Below, in pieces: positions 54,142 through 63,812 of a stretch of 64,000 nt of DNA; within the stretch, counting starts at the first letter, position 1; each line of letters begins with the position of its first letter. Where the stretch lies: assembly GCF_001182745.1 (NCBI RefSeq), contig NZ_LN868938.1, positions 2,914,001-2,978,000 of the forward strand, written 5' to 3'. The notes beneath the pieces were generated by a model, which was not told where the DNA came from, made no database searches, and was given only the letters and a program-made list of their open reading frames with translations. The position numbers and the translations under genes were made by a program. Origin of the DNA: Nocardia farcinica (GTDB taxonomy: Bacteria; Actinomycetota; Actinomycetes; Mycobacteriales; Mycobacteriaceae).

Positions 54142-55581
54142 TCAGGCCAACGCGGTCCAGATACTCTTGACCTCGGTGTAGGCGGCGATCGCCTCCCAGC
54201 CCATCTCGCGCCCGATGCCGGAGGCCTTCATGCCGCCCCAGGCCGCCGCCGCATCGAGCATGGGCGGCAGGTTCAGGTAGACGGTGCCGGCACGCACCGC
54301 TGCCGCCAGCCGGTTGGCGGTGGCGAGATCGCGCGACCACACGACCGCGGCCAGCCCGAAGTCGGAGTCGTTGGCCTGCCCGGCGATCTCCTCGGGATCG
54401 TCGTAGGACAGCACCGACAGCACCGGGCCGAAGATCTCCTCGCGGGCGATCCGCATGTCCTGGCGCACCCCGGTGAACACGGTCGGCTCGTAGAAGTAGC
54501 CGTCGGCGAGGTCGCCCTCGGCCCGCGCACCGCCGGTGACGAGTTCGGCGCCCTCGGCCACCCCGGTGCGCACCAGGGTGTGCACCCGGTCGAGATGTTC
54601 GGCCGAGACGAGCGGCCCCATCTGGGTGTCCGCGGCACGGCCTGGCCCGACCTTGATCGCGCGGGCCGCCGCGACGAGCTTGTCGACGAACTCCGCCTCG
54701 CGCCGCCGGTCGACATAGATCCGGGAGTAGGCGGCGCAGACCTGGCCGGAATTGAGCGTCCCGCCGGCGATGTTGCCCCGCACTGCGGCGTCGATGTCGG
54801 CGTCGGCGGTGACGATGCTCGGCGTCTTGCCACCCAGTTCCAGCGAGACCCGGGTGAGCGCGCGTCCCGCCGCGGCGCCGATCTCCCGGCCCACCTCGGT
54901 CGAGCCGGTGAACGAGATCTTGGCGATACCGGGATGCGCCACCAGCGCCCGGCCGGTGTCCGGCCCGCCGGGCACGACGTTGATCACGCCGGGCGGAAAG
55001 CCGGCCTCGGCGGCCAGTTCGGCCAGGCGCAGCGTGCTCAGCGGCGTCTGCTCCGCGGGTTTGACGACCACGGTGTTGCCCGCGGCCAGGGCGGGCGCCA
55101 ACTTCCAGGTGAGAATGGTGAGCGGGAAGTTCCACGGCGTGATGAGCGCGCAGACGCCGAGCGGTTCGCGCCGCGTCCGGTAGTCGACATCCGGGATCGA
55201 CAACGGCGCGGTGATCCCGGTGATCTTGGTCGCCCAGCCGGCGTAGTAGCGCAGGTGCTCGACGGCGTTGGGTACCGAGATGCCCGCGGCCACCCCCAGG
55301 GGTTGCCCCTGATCGGTGGTCTCGAGCAGGGCGAGTTCGTCGGCGTGGGCTTCCACCAGGTCGGCGAGCCGGTTCAACAGGCGGGCACGGGTGGCGGGCA
55401 GCATCGCCGCCCACGACGGTGCGGTGTAGGCGCGGGCCGCGGCCGCGACCGCGTCGTCGACGTCGGCGGTACTCGCCTGGGCCACGTCGGTGATGACCTT
55501 GCCGGTCGCCGGGTCGACGGTGGCGAAGGTACCCGCCCGGCCCGGGCGCCACTCGCCGTCGATGAAGAGCTGGTTTCGCAT
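54142..55581 (-). CDS. NAD(P)-dependent aldehyde dehydrogenase
   Basis: 479 residues, ALDH superfamily. LITPWNFPLTILTWKLAPALAAGNTVVVKPAEQTP (oxyanion Asn and Lys), KISFTGSTEVGREI, SLELGGKTPSIV (general-base Glu), NSGQVCAAYSRIYV (catalytic Cys) and EEIFGPVLSVL. ATG 55581 with GAGAGGACC upstream; the in-frame run to 55638 overlaps the reductase gene. Last gene of the monooxygenase-reductase-aldehyde dehydrogenase operon (16-base gap). In styrene pathways StyD plays this role on phenylacetaldehyde; the actual aldehyde is unknown. Confidence 0.88.
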   Translation of the reverse strand: MRNQLFIDGEWRPGRAGTFATVDPATGKVITDVAQASTADVDDAVAAAARAYTAPSWAAMLPATRARLLNRLADLVEAHADELALLETTDQGQPLGVAAGISVPNAVEHLRYYAGWATKITGITAPLSIPDVDYRTRREPLGVCALITPWNFPLTILTWKLAPALAAGNTVVVKPAEQTPLSTLRLAELAAEAGFPPGVINVVPGGPDTGRALVAHPGIAKISFTGSTEVGREIGAAAGRALTRVSLELGGKTPSIVTADADIDAAVRGNIAGGTLNSGQVCAAYSRIYVDRRREAEFVDKLVAAARAIKVGPGRAADTQMGPLVSAEHLDRVHTLVRTGVAEGAELVTGGARAEGDLADGYFYEPTVFTGVRQDMRIAREEIFGPVLSVLSYDDPEEIAGQANDSDFGLAAVVWSRDLATANRLAAAVRAGTVYLNLPPMLDAAAAWGGMKASGIGREMGWEAIAAYTEVKSIWTALA

Positions 55582-55597
55582 GATGGTCCTCTCGCGG

Positions 55598-56113
55598 TCA
55601 GTCGACGAGCGGCTGACCGAGCCAGCGATGATCGCCACGCAGGAAGATCAACGGCTCGCGATGGAAGTTGTTGTAGCGCACCACCTCACCCACCAGCAGG
55701 ACGTGGTCGCCGCTGGTGATCCGGTGCGCGATCCTGGTCTCGAAACGCGCCGCGCACCCGCCGAGCAGCGGGGCTCCGCCCAGACCTTCGCCGACGTCGA
55801 GCCCGGCGAATTTGTCCTCGGCCGGAGTCGCGAAGCGGCGGGAGAGTTCCTCCTGGTGCCAGGCCAGCACGTTCACGGCGAAGTGCCCGGAATCGCGGAA
55901 CACCGGCAAGCTCGGCGAGTCGGTGCGCAACGCCCACAGCACCAGCGGCGGCTCCAGGGAGACCGAGGCGAACGAGTTCGCGGTGACCCCGACTCGGACG
56001 CCCGCGTGCGCGGCGGTCATCACGGTGATGCCGGTCGGGAAGCAACCGAGCGAGCGGCGGTAGGCGCGCAGGTCGTCGGCCGGCAGCAGCGGGCGCGGTT
56101 CGACGGTGGTCAT
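55598..56113 (-). CDS. Flavin:NAD(P)H reductase, StyB/HpaC type
   Basis: 171 residues. LRAYRRSLGCFPTGITVMTA, VRVGVTANSFASVSLEPPLVLWAL, SGHFAVNVLAWHQEELSRRFATPAEDKFAG and SGDHVLLVGEVVRY are the usual FMN/FAD reductase domain. Similar to the C-terminal half of the StyA2B fusion at 16439-18148, but free-standing. ATG overlaps the monooxygenase stop (ATGA). Supplies reduced flavin to the adjacent oxygenase. Confidence 0.9.
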   Translation of the reverse strand: MTTVEPRPLLPADDLRAYRRSLGCFPTGITVMTAAHAGVRVGVTANSFASVSLEPPLVLWALRTDSPSLPVFRDSGHFAVNVLAWHQEELSRRFATPAEDKFAGLDVGEGLGGAPLLGGCAARFETRIAHRITSGDHVLLVGEVVRYNNFHREPLIFLRGDHRWLGQPLVD

Positions 56114-57402
56114 GCCGGCGCCCCCACGACCCCGTCATGGCGACGCCGCATCCGCAGCTCGTGGCGTGCGGTCGCCTCGGCCAGGAAACGCGCGGTGAGT
56201 TCTGGGTCGAAGAAGTAGTTGCGCAGGTCGGTGGGATCGCTGAAGGCGTTGCAGAACCGGTTGGCCACCTCCGGCACCCGGGCGGCGGTGGTGAGCAGGT
56301 CGACCGCGTGCGCGGGCGGCGCCGCACCGGGAGTGTTGAAGGCGAGCATCGCGTTGGTGAAGTTCGTCGCGTACTCGGCTCGCTCCCACGCCTGGTCGAA
56401 GGTCGCGCGCATCCACCGATCGTCGAACGGCCCGGACCCCTGGTCGAGGATCATCCGGTGCACTACGGCGGCATGGTGACTGGCGTTGTTGGCGCCCTGG
56501 CCACAGGCCGGGTCGTTGAGCACCACGACATCGGCCATGCCGAGCACCTTGCGTCCCGAGGGCAGCGTCGCGATCGGCTCGCGCACCAGCGGCGGTACCG
56601 CCCCGCACAGCCAGCCGTTGGGGTCGCTGATCTCGGCGTCGGCGTAGCGGGCCGACTCCCACGGGAAGAAGTCGGCGAACGTGCGGCGGGTGAGGTCGAG
56701 CATCTCCTGGGCGGTCGTGGCCTGAGCCCACCGGTCCATCGGTCCGCCCGGCAGCGCTTCCATCACCCAGGCGACCCCCGGGCCCGCCGCCGTGAGCATC
56801 GGGATGCCGAAGGCCTCGCCGACTCCGGGGCGGATGTTGTAGCAGACCCCGTCGGAGTCGGGGTGCTCGGTGCCGACGAGGGCGATCAGGCCGATGGAGC
56901 GCTGTGGCCGGTCATGGACGGTCCGGGTGCGGTCGAGCGGGAAGATCCGCGCGATGTCGCCCTTGCCCGCGGCCACGACGGTGAGGTCGTGGATGGCGGC
57001 GATGTCGTCGAGGCGATCCGGGTCGACGGCGCCGTACACGACTTTGCCGCCGCGGTCGGCGAATGCCTCCAGCCAGGTGCTGAACTTCAGCCGCTGGTCG
57101 ACCGACTGACCGTGCTTGGCGAAACGGGCCTGGAACTGGATGGCCACCGTGCCCTCGGGATCGGTGACCGTGGCGAAGGTGTGGTCGATGAGCGGGCGCT
57201 CGCCGTCCCAGAAGCAGATGTCGAGAGCGCGCTCGTGATCGAGCGCATGAGCGAAGATGCCCGCGCTGGACGGGAATCGGCTGCAGGCGATCTGCTCCGG
57301 CGTCCGCTCGGAATACACCGTGACGTCGTAGCCGTCTCGCAGCAGCCCGAACGCGAGCTGCAACCCGCCCTGGCCGGCACCGATGATGGCGATGGAACGC
57401 AC
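56110..57402 (-). CDS. Styrene/indole monooxygenase-type oxygenase subunit (StyA-like), second locus
   Basis: 430 residues. SIAIIGAGQGGLQLAFGLLRDG (FAD), QSVDQRLKFSTW, VMEALPGGPMDRW and VVLNDPACGQGANNASHHA mark the group E flavoprotein family, paralogous to StyA1 and StyA2B in this window but clearly diverged. GTG start at 57402 with a perfect AAGGAGG 6 bases upstream. Followed by reductase and aldehyde dehydrogenase with no styrene oxide isomerase. A 16-bp palindrome lies 84 bases upstream. Confidence 0.9.
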   Translation of the reverse strand: MRSIAIIGAGQGGLQLAFGLLRDGYDVTVYSERTPEQIACSRFPSSAGIFAHALDHERALDICFWDGERPLIDHTFATVTDPEGTVAIQFQARFAKHGQSVDQRLKFSTWLEAFADRGGKVVYGAVDPDRLDDIAAIHDLTVVAAGKGDIARIFPLDRTRTVHDRPQRSIGLIALVGTEHPDSDGVCYNIRPGVGEAFGIPMLTAAGPGVAWVMEALPGGPMDRWAQATTAQEMLDLTRRTFADFFPWESARYADAEISDPNGWLCGAVPPLVREPIATLPSGRKVLGMADVVVLNDPACGQGANNASHHAAVVHRMILDQGSGPFDDRWMRATFDQAWERAEYATNFTNAMLAFNTPGAAPPAHAVDLLTTAARVPEVANRFCNAFSDPTDLRNYFFDPELTARFLAEATARHELRMRRRHDGVVGAPA

Positions 57403-57485
57403 GTCTACCTCCTTGTCGCTGTGCGGCGCGGCGGCAGCCGCGACCGCATCCAAGGATGTGACGCAGATCATGATCGCGGACCGGG

Positions 57486-57501
57486 GGAACCACGTGGTTC
57501 C
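57486..57501. promoter_or_regulatory. Perfect 16-bp palindrome upstream of the second monooxygenase operon
   Basis: GGAACCACGTGGTTCC, in the 121-base gap between the ATPase-LuxR regulator stop and the monooxygenase start. The strongest dyad in this part of the window. Candidate operator, possibly for the adjacent LuxR-type activator. Confidence 0.55.
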
Positions 57502-57523
57502 ACCACGCGGTTTTCGCCACGGG

Positions 57524-59842
57524 TCAGGCGTCGAGGTCGCGGGTGGCCGCCCAGACGGCGATTTCGGTGCGCGAGCGGAAGCCCAACTTGGCCAGCACGT
57601 GCTCGACGTGCCCCTCGACGGTGCGATGGGACAGCACCAGCTCGCCGGCGATGTCACGGTTGCTGAGTCCCTTGCCGACCAGCGCGGCGACCTGCCGTTC
57701 CCGGCGGGTCAGCGCGTGCGCGCCGGTCGGCGTGGCCGATCGGTCGCGCTCGGTGCCGTGGGTGCGGGTGAGGGCGGCGAGGTATGCCCGCACCTGTTCG
57801 TCGCCGAAGCCGGCACCCTCGCGGTAGGCCTCGTCGAAGGCGTCCGCGCCCAACGCGGCCACGGCCCGGTGGGCGGCGTCCTCGTGCGCGCGGGCGAGCT
57901 GTGGACCGAACGCGGACAGCGCGGTACCGATGCGACGCCAGAACGCATCGGCGATGCCGAGCAGGGTGGCACCCTCGCGATGACGCGCCGCCGCCACCGA
58001 GGCGGTGGCCAGCACCTCGAGCACCAGCACCACGGCGATGTGGTTGTCCAGCGGCAAGCTCGACTCCAGGCTCTGCGCCGCGGCGGTGATCGCCTCGTCG
58101 ACGCGGTCCTCGGCGACCGCCAGGTGGGCGCGCACCCACAGCGCGTAGCCGCGGGCCCACCGGTCCCCGGTGGTGGTACCGGCGGTCATCGCCTCGGCAC
58201 AACACCGCGCGGCCTCGGCGTGGTCACCGAGCAGGGTGCGGGTGAGGGCGAGCTGGAACAGCGACATCAGCAGGCCCTCCACCGAGCCGTCCGCGCGGTG
58301 GCCCGCGGCCGCCTCGGAGAAGCGTGCGGCGGCGGTCTCGAGGTCGCCGCCGAACAGCGCGAGCGACCCCTGCCAGGTCGCGACGAAACTGCGGGTGTGC
58401 GGGCCGGCCACGGCGTCGAGCGCGCCGCACTCGGCCAACCGCTCGCGGGCGCCCTGGTGATCACCCTGCAGCAGCGCCACCCACGCGCACGACCACAGCG
58501 CCTCGACTCGTTCGGCACAGGCCGCCGGATGCGCGGCCAACGCGCGGTCGAGCCTGCGTCTGCCCTCCTGGAGGTGCCCGCCCATCACCCACAGGATGCG
58601 AAGCCGCGCGGCCAGGGTGAGCGCGTGCCGACGTGCCCGCTCGTCCTCGTCGCCGAGGAAGGAGTCGAAGGCGGCGGCGAAGTTGGGCAGTTCGGTGGTG
58701 AGGCAGGCCAGCATCCGGGCCTGGTCGGGACCCCAGAAGGCGGTGCCGACCTGTTCGGCCACCCGGCGGTAGTGCTCGCGGTGCCTGCGGCGCAGTTGCT
58801 CCTCGGCACCGGACTCGCGCAGTCGGTGCCTGCCGTACTCGGCAATCGATTCCAGCATCCGGTACCGCAGGCCGCACGGCGTCGTCTCGGTGACCAGGAT
58901 CGACTTGGCCACCAGGCCGTCCAGCGCGTTCACCACCTCGACCGCGTCGTCGTCCGCGCAGACCGCCTCCACGGCGGCCAGGTCGGCACTGCCGACGAAG
59001 ACCGACATCCGTGCCCACAGCTGCTGTTCCTCCGGCAGGCACAGCCCGTGACTCCACTCCACCAGCGCCCACAGGGTGCGATGCTGTGGCAGGTCGGTCG
59101 GGTCGCCGCCGGCGAGCACGCGGAACCGATCGGTGATCCGCGCCAGCAGCTCGGCGAGCGACAGCGAACGCAGCCGCGCGGCGGCCAGTTCGATGGCCAG
59201 CGGCAGGCCGTCCAGCCGCCGGACGAGCTGGGCCGCGAGTTCGACGTTCTCCTCGGTGATCCGGTGGTGTGCGCTCACGGCGCCCGCGCGCTCGTCGAGC
59301 AGCCGGATCGCCGGATACGCGGCGGCGTCCTCGACCCGCAGCACCGTGCCCGACGCGGGCGCCCCCAAGGTCCGCACCGCCAGCACCCGCTCGCCGGTGA
59401 TGCCCAGTGCCTGCCTGCTCGTCACCAGGAACCGCACCCCGGGGGCCGCGCGCAGCACCCGGCCGACGAAGACCTGGCAACCGGAGACCACGTGCTCGCA
59501 ATTGTCCAGCACGATCAGGATCTCGCGGTCGGCCAGCGCGGCGATCAGATGATCGACCACGTCGGGGGAGGAGAACTTCGCCCCCAGCGCGCTCGCGACG
59601 GCCTGGGCGACGTCGGCCGGGTCGGTCAGATGGGCCAGCGGCACGAACCACGCCCCACCGGGAACCTCGGCGGCCAGCGGGCGCGCCGCCTCGATCCCCA
59701 GCCGCGTCTTGCCCACGCCGCCGGGACCCACCAACGACACCAGCCGGAACCGCGCCAGCGCATCCCGGACCGCCGTCAGCTCGTCGTCGCGGCCGATGAA
59801 GCTGGTCATCCGGGCGGGCAACTGCCCCGCGCCTGCGCTCAT
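57524..59842 (-). CDS. ATPase-LuxR transcriptional activator (predicted-ATPase/LuxR family)
   Basis: 772 residues. N-terminal STAND/AAA-type NTPase ([39 protein letters not shown], Walker [12 protein letters not shown], Walker B) and ...[13 protein letters not shown] sensor. Then a long helical, TPR-like central part rich in Ala/Leu repeats (about 340-690), and a C-terminal LuxR helix-turn-helix ([48 protein letters not shown]). ATG 59842 with GGGAG upstream. Lies between a transporter and the monooxygenase operon, all on the minus strand, and probably activates one or both. Confidence 0.85.
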   Translation of the reverse strand: MSAGAGQLPARMTSFIGRDDELTAVRDALARFRLVSLVGPGGVGKTRLGIEAARPLAAEVPGGAWFVPLAHLTDPADVAQAVASALGAKFSSPDVVDHLIAALADREILIVLDNCEHVVSGCQVFVGRVLRAAPGVRFLVTSRQALGITGERVLAVRTLGAPASGTVLRVEDAAAYPAIRLLDERAGAVSAHHRITEENVELAAQLVRRLDGLPLAIELAAARLRSLSLAELLARITDRFRVLAGGDPTDLPQHRTLWALVEWSHGLCLPEEQQLWARMSVFVGSADLAAVEAVCADDDAVEVVNALDGLVAKSILVTETTPCGLRYRMLESIAEYGRHRLRESGAEEQLRRRHREHYRRVAEQVGTAFWGPDQARMLACLTTELPNFAAAFDSFLGDEDERARRHALTLAARLRILWVMGGHLQEGRRRLDRALAAHPAACAERVEALWSCAWVALLQGDHQGARERLAECGALDAVAGPHTRSFVATWQGSLALFGGDLETAAARFSEAAAGHRADGSVEGLLMSLFQLALTRTLLGDHAEAARCCAEAMTAGTTTGDRWARGYALWVRAHLAVAEDRVDEAITAAAQSLESSLPLDNHIAVVLVLEVLATASVAAARHREGATLLGIADAFWRRIGTALSAFGPQLARAHEDAAHRAVAALGADAFDEAYREGAGFGDEQVRAYLAALTRTHGTERDRSATPTGAHALTRRERQVAALVGKGLSNRDIAGELVLSHRTVEGHVEHVLAKLGFRSRTEIAVWAATRDLDA

Positions 59843-59933
59843 CTCGAACTCCCGCGTCGGTGAGGGTAGTGGCAGTGTAGGTCCCGTCTCGGGCAGCTCC
59901 GGCCGCGGCAGGCCGGGTCGCCACGACGCGCGG

Positions 59934-61313
59934 TCAGACCGCCCGCACCCGGTCCGGCATCCGCGCACCCGGCACTGCCGGTTCGCCGTCGAGTTCGCCG
60001 GCGGGGCTCAGGTCGAGGCCGGGGCGGTCGCGCAGGGCGAGCACCGCGGCGACGGCCAGGACGAACATGACCAGCAGGTAGCCGCCGACGGCGAGCACGC
60101 TGCCGGTGGTGCGCACCAGGGCGGCGGCGATCATCGGGGCGAAGGCCCCGCCGAGGATCGCGCCGAGGGCGTAGGAGATGGCGACGCCGGAGAAGCGGAT
60201 CGAGGCCGGGAACAGCTCGGCGTACCAGGCGGCCTGCGGCCCGTAGGCCAGTCCGAGTCCGACGGTGAACAGCGCGAGGCCGAGGAACAGCAGGCCGATC
60301 TCACCGGTGTCGACGAGCAGGAACATCGGGAACACGGTGACGATCAGGCTGCCGTAGCCGACGAGGTAGGTGCGCTTGCGGCCGTAGCGGTCGGCCAGAT
60401 ATCCGGACAGGTAGGTGGTGCACGCCCACAGCGCCGCCGCTGCGGTGATGGCCACCAGCACCGGCGTCCGGTCCAGGGCGACCGGTCCGTCGGGGTCGGT
60501 GGCATAGCTGGTGATGAAGCCGCCGGTGGTCATGTAGCCCGCGGCGTTGTTGCCCGCGAAGACCAGCGCGGCCAGCAGCACCAGCAGGCCGTGCCGCCGG
60601 AACAGCGTCAGCACCGGCACCTTCGCGCGCTGCCTGCCCGCCGCCAGTTCCGCGAAGACCGGGCTCTCGTCCACGGTGCGGCGCACCACGTAGCCCACGC
60701 CGATCAACACCACGCTCAGCAGGAACGGCACCCGCCAGCCCCAGTCCAGGTAGGCCTGCCCGGGTGCGACGACACCGGTCATCAGCGCGGTCACCCCCGA
60801 GGCGAGCACCATGCCGAACGGCACGCCGAGTTGCGGGAACGCGCCTGCCCGGCCGCGCCGGTCCGCGGGGGCGTGCTCGACCGCCATCAGCACCGCGCCG
60901 CCCCATTCGCCGCCCGCCGAGATGCCCTGCAGGATGCGCAGCAGGATCAGCAGGATCGGGGCGAGCACGCCCGCCGAGGCGTAGGTGGGCAGCAGACCGA
61001 TGAGGCTGGTGGAGATGCCCATCGTCAGCAGGGTCGCGACCAGGATGGCGCGCCGCCCGAGCCGGTCGCCGAAGTGCCCGGCCAGGAAGGCGCCCAGCGG
61101 GCGGAACACGAAGCTGATGCCGACGGTGGCGAAGGACAGCACCAGCCCGATCGAGGAGCCCGCCGGGGCGAAGAACAGCTCGGAGAACACCAAGCCCGCG
61201 GCGGTGCCGTAGATGAAGAAGTCGTACCACTCGATGGTGGTGCCGATGACGGTCGCGGCGGCGACCCGTCGCGCGGACGTCGTCGGCGTCGACGACGAGG
61301 TTGCGGTACTCAT
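59934..61313 (-). CDS. MFS transporter, metabolite:H+ symporter (MHS) family
   Basis: 459 residues, about 12 helices. The MHS signature is clear: [31 protein letters not shown] at the N-terminus, [41 protein letters not shown] and [25 protein letters not shown]. These carry carboxylates, aromatic acids or osmolytes inward. ATG 61313 with GAGGAATC upstream, 28 bases after the P450 stop. Probable uptake system for the substrate of this locus. Confidence 0.88.
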   Translation of the reverse strand: MSTATSSSTPTTSARRVAAATVIGTTIEWYDFFIYGTAAGLVFSELFFAPAGSSIGLVLSFATVGISFVFRPLGAFLAGHFGDRLGRRAILVATLLTMGISTSLIGLLPTYASAGVLAPILLILLRILQGISAGGEWGGAVLMAVEHAPADRRGRAGAFPQLGVPFGMVLASGVTALMTGVVAPGQAYLDWGWRVPFLLSVVLIGVGYVVRRTVDESPVFAELAAGRQRAKVPVLTLFRRHGLLVLLAALVFAGNNAAGYMTTGGFITSYATDPDGPVALDRTPVLVAITAAAALWACTTYLSGYLADRYGRKRTYLVGYGSLIVTVFPMFLLVDTGEIGLLFLGLALFTVGLGLAYGPQAAWYAELFPASIRFSGVAISYALGAILGGAFAPMIAAALVRTTGSVLAVGGYLLVMFVLAVAAVLALRDRPGLDLSPAGELDGEPAVPGARMPDRVRAV

Positions 61314-61341
61314 GCTGATTCCTCGGGGGGGTGAAGGGTTT

Positions 61342-62541
61342 TCAGTGATCCCAGGTGACGGGCAGCGCGGTGGAGCCGCGGAACACCCAGCCGTGGAAGG
61401 CGGGTTGCCGGCGGGGGTCGGTGCGCAGGCCGGGCAGTTCGGCGTAGAGCAGCGGGACGGCGATCTCGCCGATGGCGATGCGGGCGGCCCAGTGCCCCGC
61501 GCACAGGTGCACGCCGCTGCCGAAGCCCAGATGCGGACGGCGCGGGCGGGTGATGTCGAACCGGTCCGGGTCGGTGAAGACGGCGGGATCGCGGTTGGCG
61601 GCCCCGACCACGACGCCGAGCGCCGCGCCCGCGGGCAGGACGACGCCGGCGAGCTCGACTTCGCGGGTGGTCTCGCGCGGATACATCCCGATCGGGGCGA
61701 GCCAGCGCACCGTCTCGTCGAACACCGCCGCCCACCCGAGTTCACCGGCGAGCACCCGCGCGCGCTGGTCGGGGTGCCTGCTCAATGCCCACACGGTGTT
61801 GGTCACCATGTGTTGCGGCTCGTTCATGCCGCCCGCGACGGTGAGCTTGACGTTCGCCGCCACCTGCTCGGCGGACAGTCCGGCGGCGATCATGGCCGAG
61901 GTGATCGAGGCGTCGGGGTGACGCCGGTAGTACGGGATCAGCTCGTCGAGCAGCGTGTCGACCTCGTCGCGCGCGGCCTCGCAGCGCCGCCAGATCTCCG
62001 GGTCGTCGAGCAGGTTCCCGGTGCCGGCGATGAAGGCGTGCGACCAGCGCCGCATGTCTTCGGGCGCAACGTCTTTCATACCGAGCAGATCCACCAGGTT
62101 CTGCGCGGCGACGGGGGCGGCGTAGTCGCGATCGAGGTCGGCCGCGTCCGGGCCGCGCTCGCGCAGCCGGTCCAGATATCGGCGTGCGGTGCGTTCGAAG
62201 ACCGGAACCCACTGCTCCCGGAGGTTCTTCGGTCGCAGCGCCGGGTTGACCGCCCCGCGTTCGCGTGCGTGTTCCGGGTCGTCCTTGCGCAGCATCGGCA
62301 CCCCGCCGAGGGCGCGCCGCATGGTGGCGCCGCCACCGGACACCGCGGCGCTGAAGGTCTGCTGGTCGTCCTCGACGGCGCGGCACCCGGCGAACGAGGT
62401 GACCAGGTAGCGGCCCAGCGCGGGCGCCCACGCCACCGGGCTCTCGGCGAGCAGCCGGCGATAGGACGGGTAGGGGTCGGCCGCGAGTTCGGCGGGGTCG
62501 AGCCAGTCGGCGACCGGGGCGGGCGTTGACGTCGTTGTCAT
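61342..62541 (-). CDS. Cytochrome P450, class I bacterial
   Basis: 399 residues. Heme loop HLGFGSGVHLCAGHWAAR (Cys ligand), ExxR as ETVR in the K helix, and the I-helix segment KLTVAGGMNEPQHMV. In the last, the usual acid-alcohol pair of A/G-G-x-D/E-T is replaced by Asn-Glu, as in a minority of P450s acting on aromatic ethers, terpenoids or small aromatics. ATG with AGGAG upstream, 20 bases after the ferredoxin-reductase stop, so it is co-transcribed with its two redox partners. Substrate unknown. Confidence 0.88.
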   Translation of the reverse strand: MTTTSTPAPVADWLDPAELAADPYPSYRRLLAESPVAWAPALGRYLVTSFAGCRAVEDDQQTFSAAVSGGGATMRRALGGVPMLRKDDPEHARERGAVNPALRPKNLREQWVPVFERTARRYLDRLRERGPDAADLDRDYAAPVAAQNLVDLLGMKDVAPEDMRRWSHAFIAGTGNLLDDPEIWRRCEAARDEVDTLLDELIPYYRRHPDASITSAMIAAGLSAEQVAANVKLTVAGGMNEPQHMVTNTVWALSRHPDQRARVLAGELGWAAVFDETVRWLAPIGMYPRETTREVELAGVVLPAGAALGVVVGAANRDPAVFTDPDRFDITRPRRPHLGFGSGVHLCAGHWAARIAIGEIAVPLLYAELPGLRTDPRRQPAFHGWVFRGSTALPVTWDH

Positions 62542-62561
62542 CCGGGACTCCTGGGGATCGC

Positions 62562-63812
62562 TCAGCGAGCGGGGGCGAGTGCCGCGGCGCAGCGCTTCAG
62601 GCTGAACGCCGGATCGGTCAGGTCGGGCGGTGCGGGCACCGGGCCTGCGGCGAGGAGCCTGCGGGCGGCCATGTGGTCGGCGGGGCGGCCGACGGATTCC
62701 ACCGCGACGAGGTCGCCCTCGCGCAGGCAGCAGACCGAGAACCGGCCGGTGGCCGGGTCACCCAGGGTCACGGTGTCGTCACCGGGCCTGCGCAGGCCGG
62801 CGATCTGCACTTTCACCGCGCCCTGGTGACTCCAGAACCACGGCAGGTCGGCGTAGTCGTGCTCGGCGCCGAGGAGGCCGGCGGCGACATGCCTGGCCTG
62901 ATCGGTGGCGTTCTGCACCGATTCCAGCCGGATGCGGGTCCCGGCGTGCGGGTGCGGGTGCGCGGCGCAGTCGCCGACGGCGTAGATCGCCGGGTCGGCG
63001 GTGCGCAGGCGCCCGTCGACGACGATCCCGTCGGCCACTGCCAGCCCGGCCCGCTCGGCCAGCTCGACCCGTGGCGCCGCGCCGATCCCCACCAGCACCA
63101 GATCGGCCCGGTACTCGGTCCCGCCGGTGCCGACCGCGCCGCGCACCCGCCCGTCCGCGCCGACGAACCGGGCCACCGATTCGCCCAGGCGCAGATCGAT
63201 GCCCGCGGCCCGGTGAGCCGCCGCGACGTGCGCCGAGATCGGTTCGGACACCGCGCGGGCCAGCGGCCGCGAACCGGCGTCGAGCACCGTCACGGGCAGG
63301 CCGCGGGCACGGGCGACGGCGGCGAATTCGAGCCCGACGAAGCCGGCGCCCACCACCAGCACCGCACTCGCCGCGGCCAGCGCCGCCCGCAGTGCCCGCG
63401 CGTCGGCGAGGGTGCGCAGCGCGTACACGCCGGCCAGTTCCGCGCCGGGCACCCGCAGCGGCCGGTTGACCGAACCGGTCGCCAGAACCAGTGCGTCGTA
63501 GCCGATCTCGCGGCCGTCCGCGAGCCCGACGAGCCGCGCCCGCCGGTCCACCGCGACCGCCACGGTACCGGTGCGCAGGTCGATCCCGTGGTCGGCGAAG
63601 TAGCGCGCCCCGCGCAGCGGCAACGGCTCGGCGCCGGGTTCGGCCGCCAGGTGTTCCTTGGACAGCGGCGGGCGCTGGTAGGGCAGGCACGGTTCGTCGC
63701 CGACGAGCGTCAGCCGGCCGGTGTGCCCGCCCGCGCGCAGCGCGTCGGCGACCTGCACCCCGGCGTGCCCGGCCCCGACGATCACCACCCGCGTCGCCTC
63801 AGATCTGGGCAT
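62562..63812 (-). CDS. FAD-dependent ferredoxin reductase (P450 redox partner)
   Basis: 416 residues, putidaredoxin/rubredoxin-reductase type. Two dinucleotide-binding folds: VVIVGAGHAGVQVADALRAGG (FAD) and AVLVVGAGFVGLEFAAVARARG (NAD(P)H), plus YAVGDCAAHPHP with the conserved Asp contacting FAD. PYQRPPLSKEHL is a family marker. Its ATG is 14 bases inside the end of the ferredoxin gene, so the two are coupled. Transfers electrons from NADH to the ferredoxin. Confidence 0.9.
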   Translation of the reverse strand: MPRSEATRVVIVGAGHAGVQVADALRAGGHTGRLTLVGDEPCLPYQRPPLSKEHLAAEPGAEPLPLRGARYFADHGIDLRTGTVAVAVDRRARLVGLADGREIGYDALVLATGSVNRPLRVPGAELAGVYALRTLADARALRAALAAASAVLVVGAGFVGLEFAAVARARGLPVTVLDAGSRPLARAVSEPISAHVAAAHRAAGIDLRLGESVARFVGADGRVRGAVGTGGTEYRADLVLVGIGAAPRVELAERAGLAVADGIVVDGRLRTADPAIYAVGDCAAHPHPHAGTRIRLESVQNATDQARHVAAGLLGAEHDYADLPWFWSHQGAVKVQIAGLRRPGDDTVTLGDPATGRFSVCCLREGDLVAVESVGRPADHMAARRLLAAGPVPAPPDLTDPAFSLKRCAAALAPAR

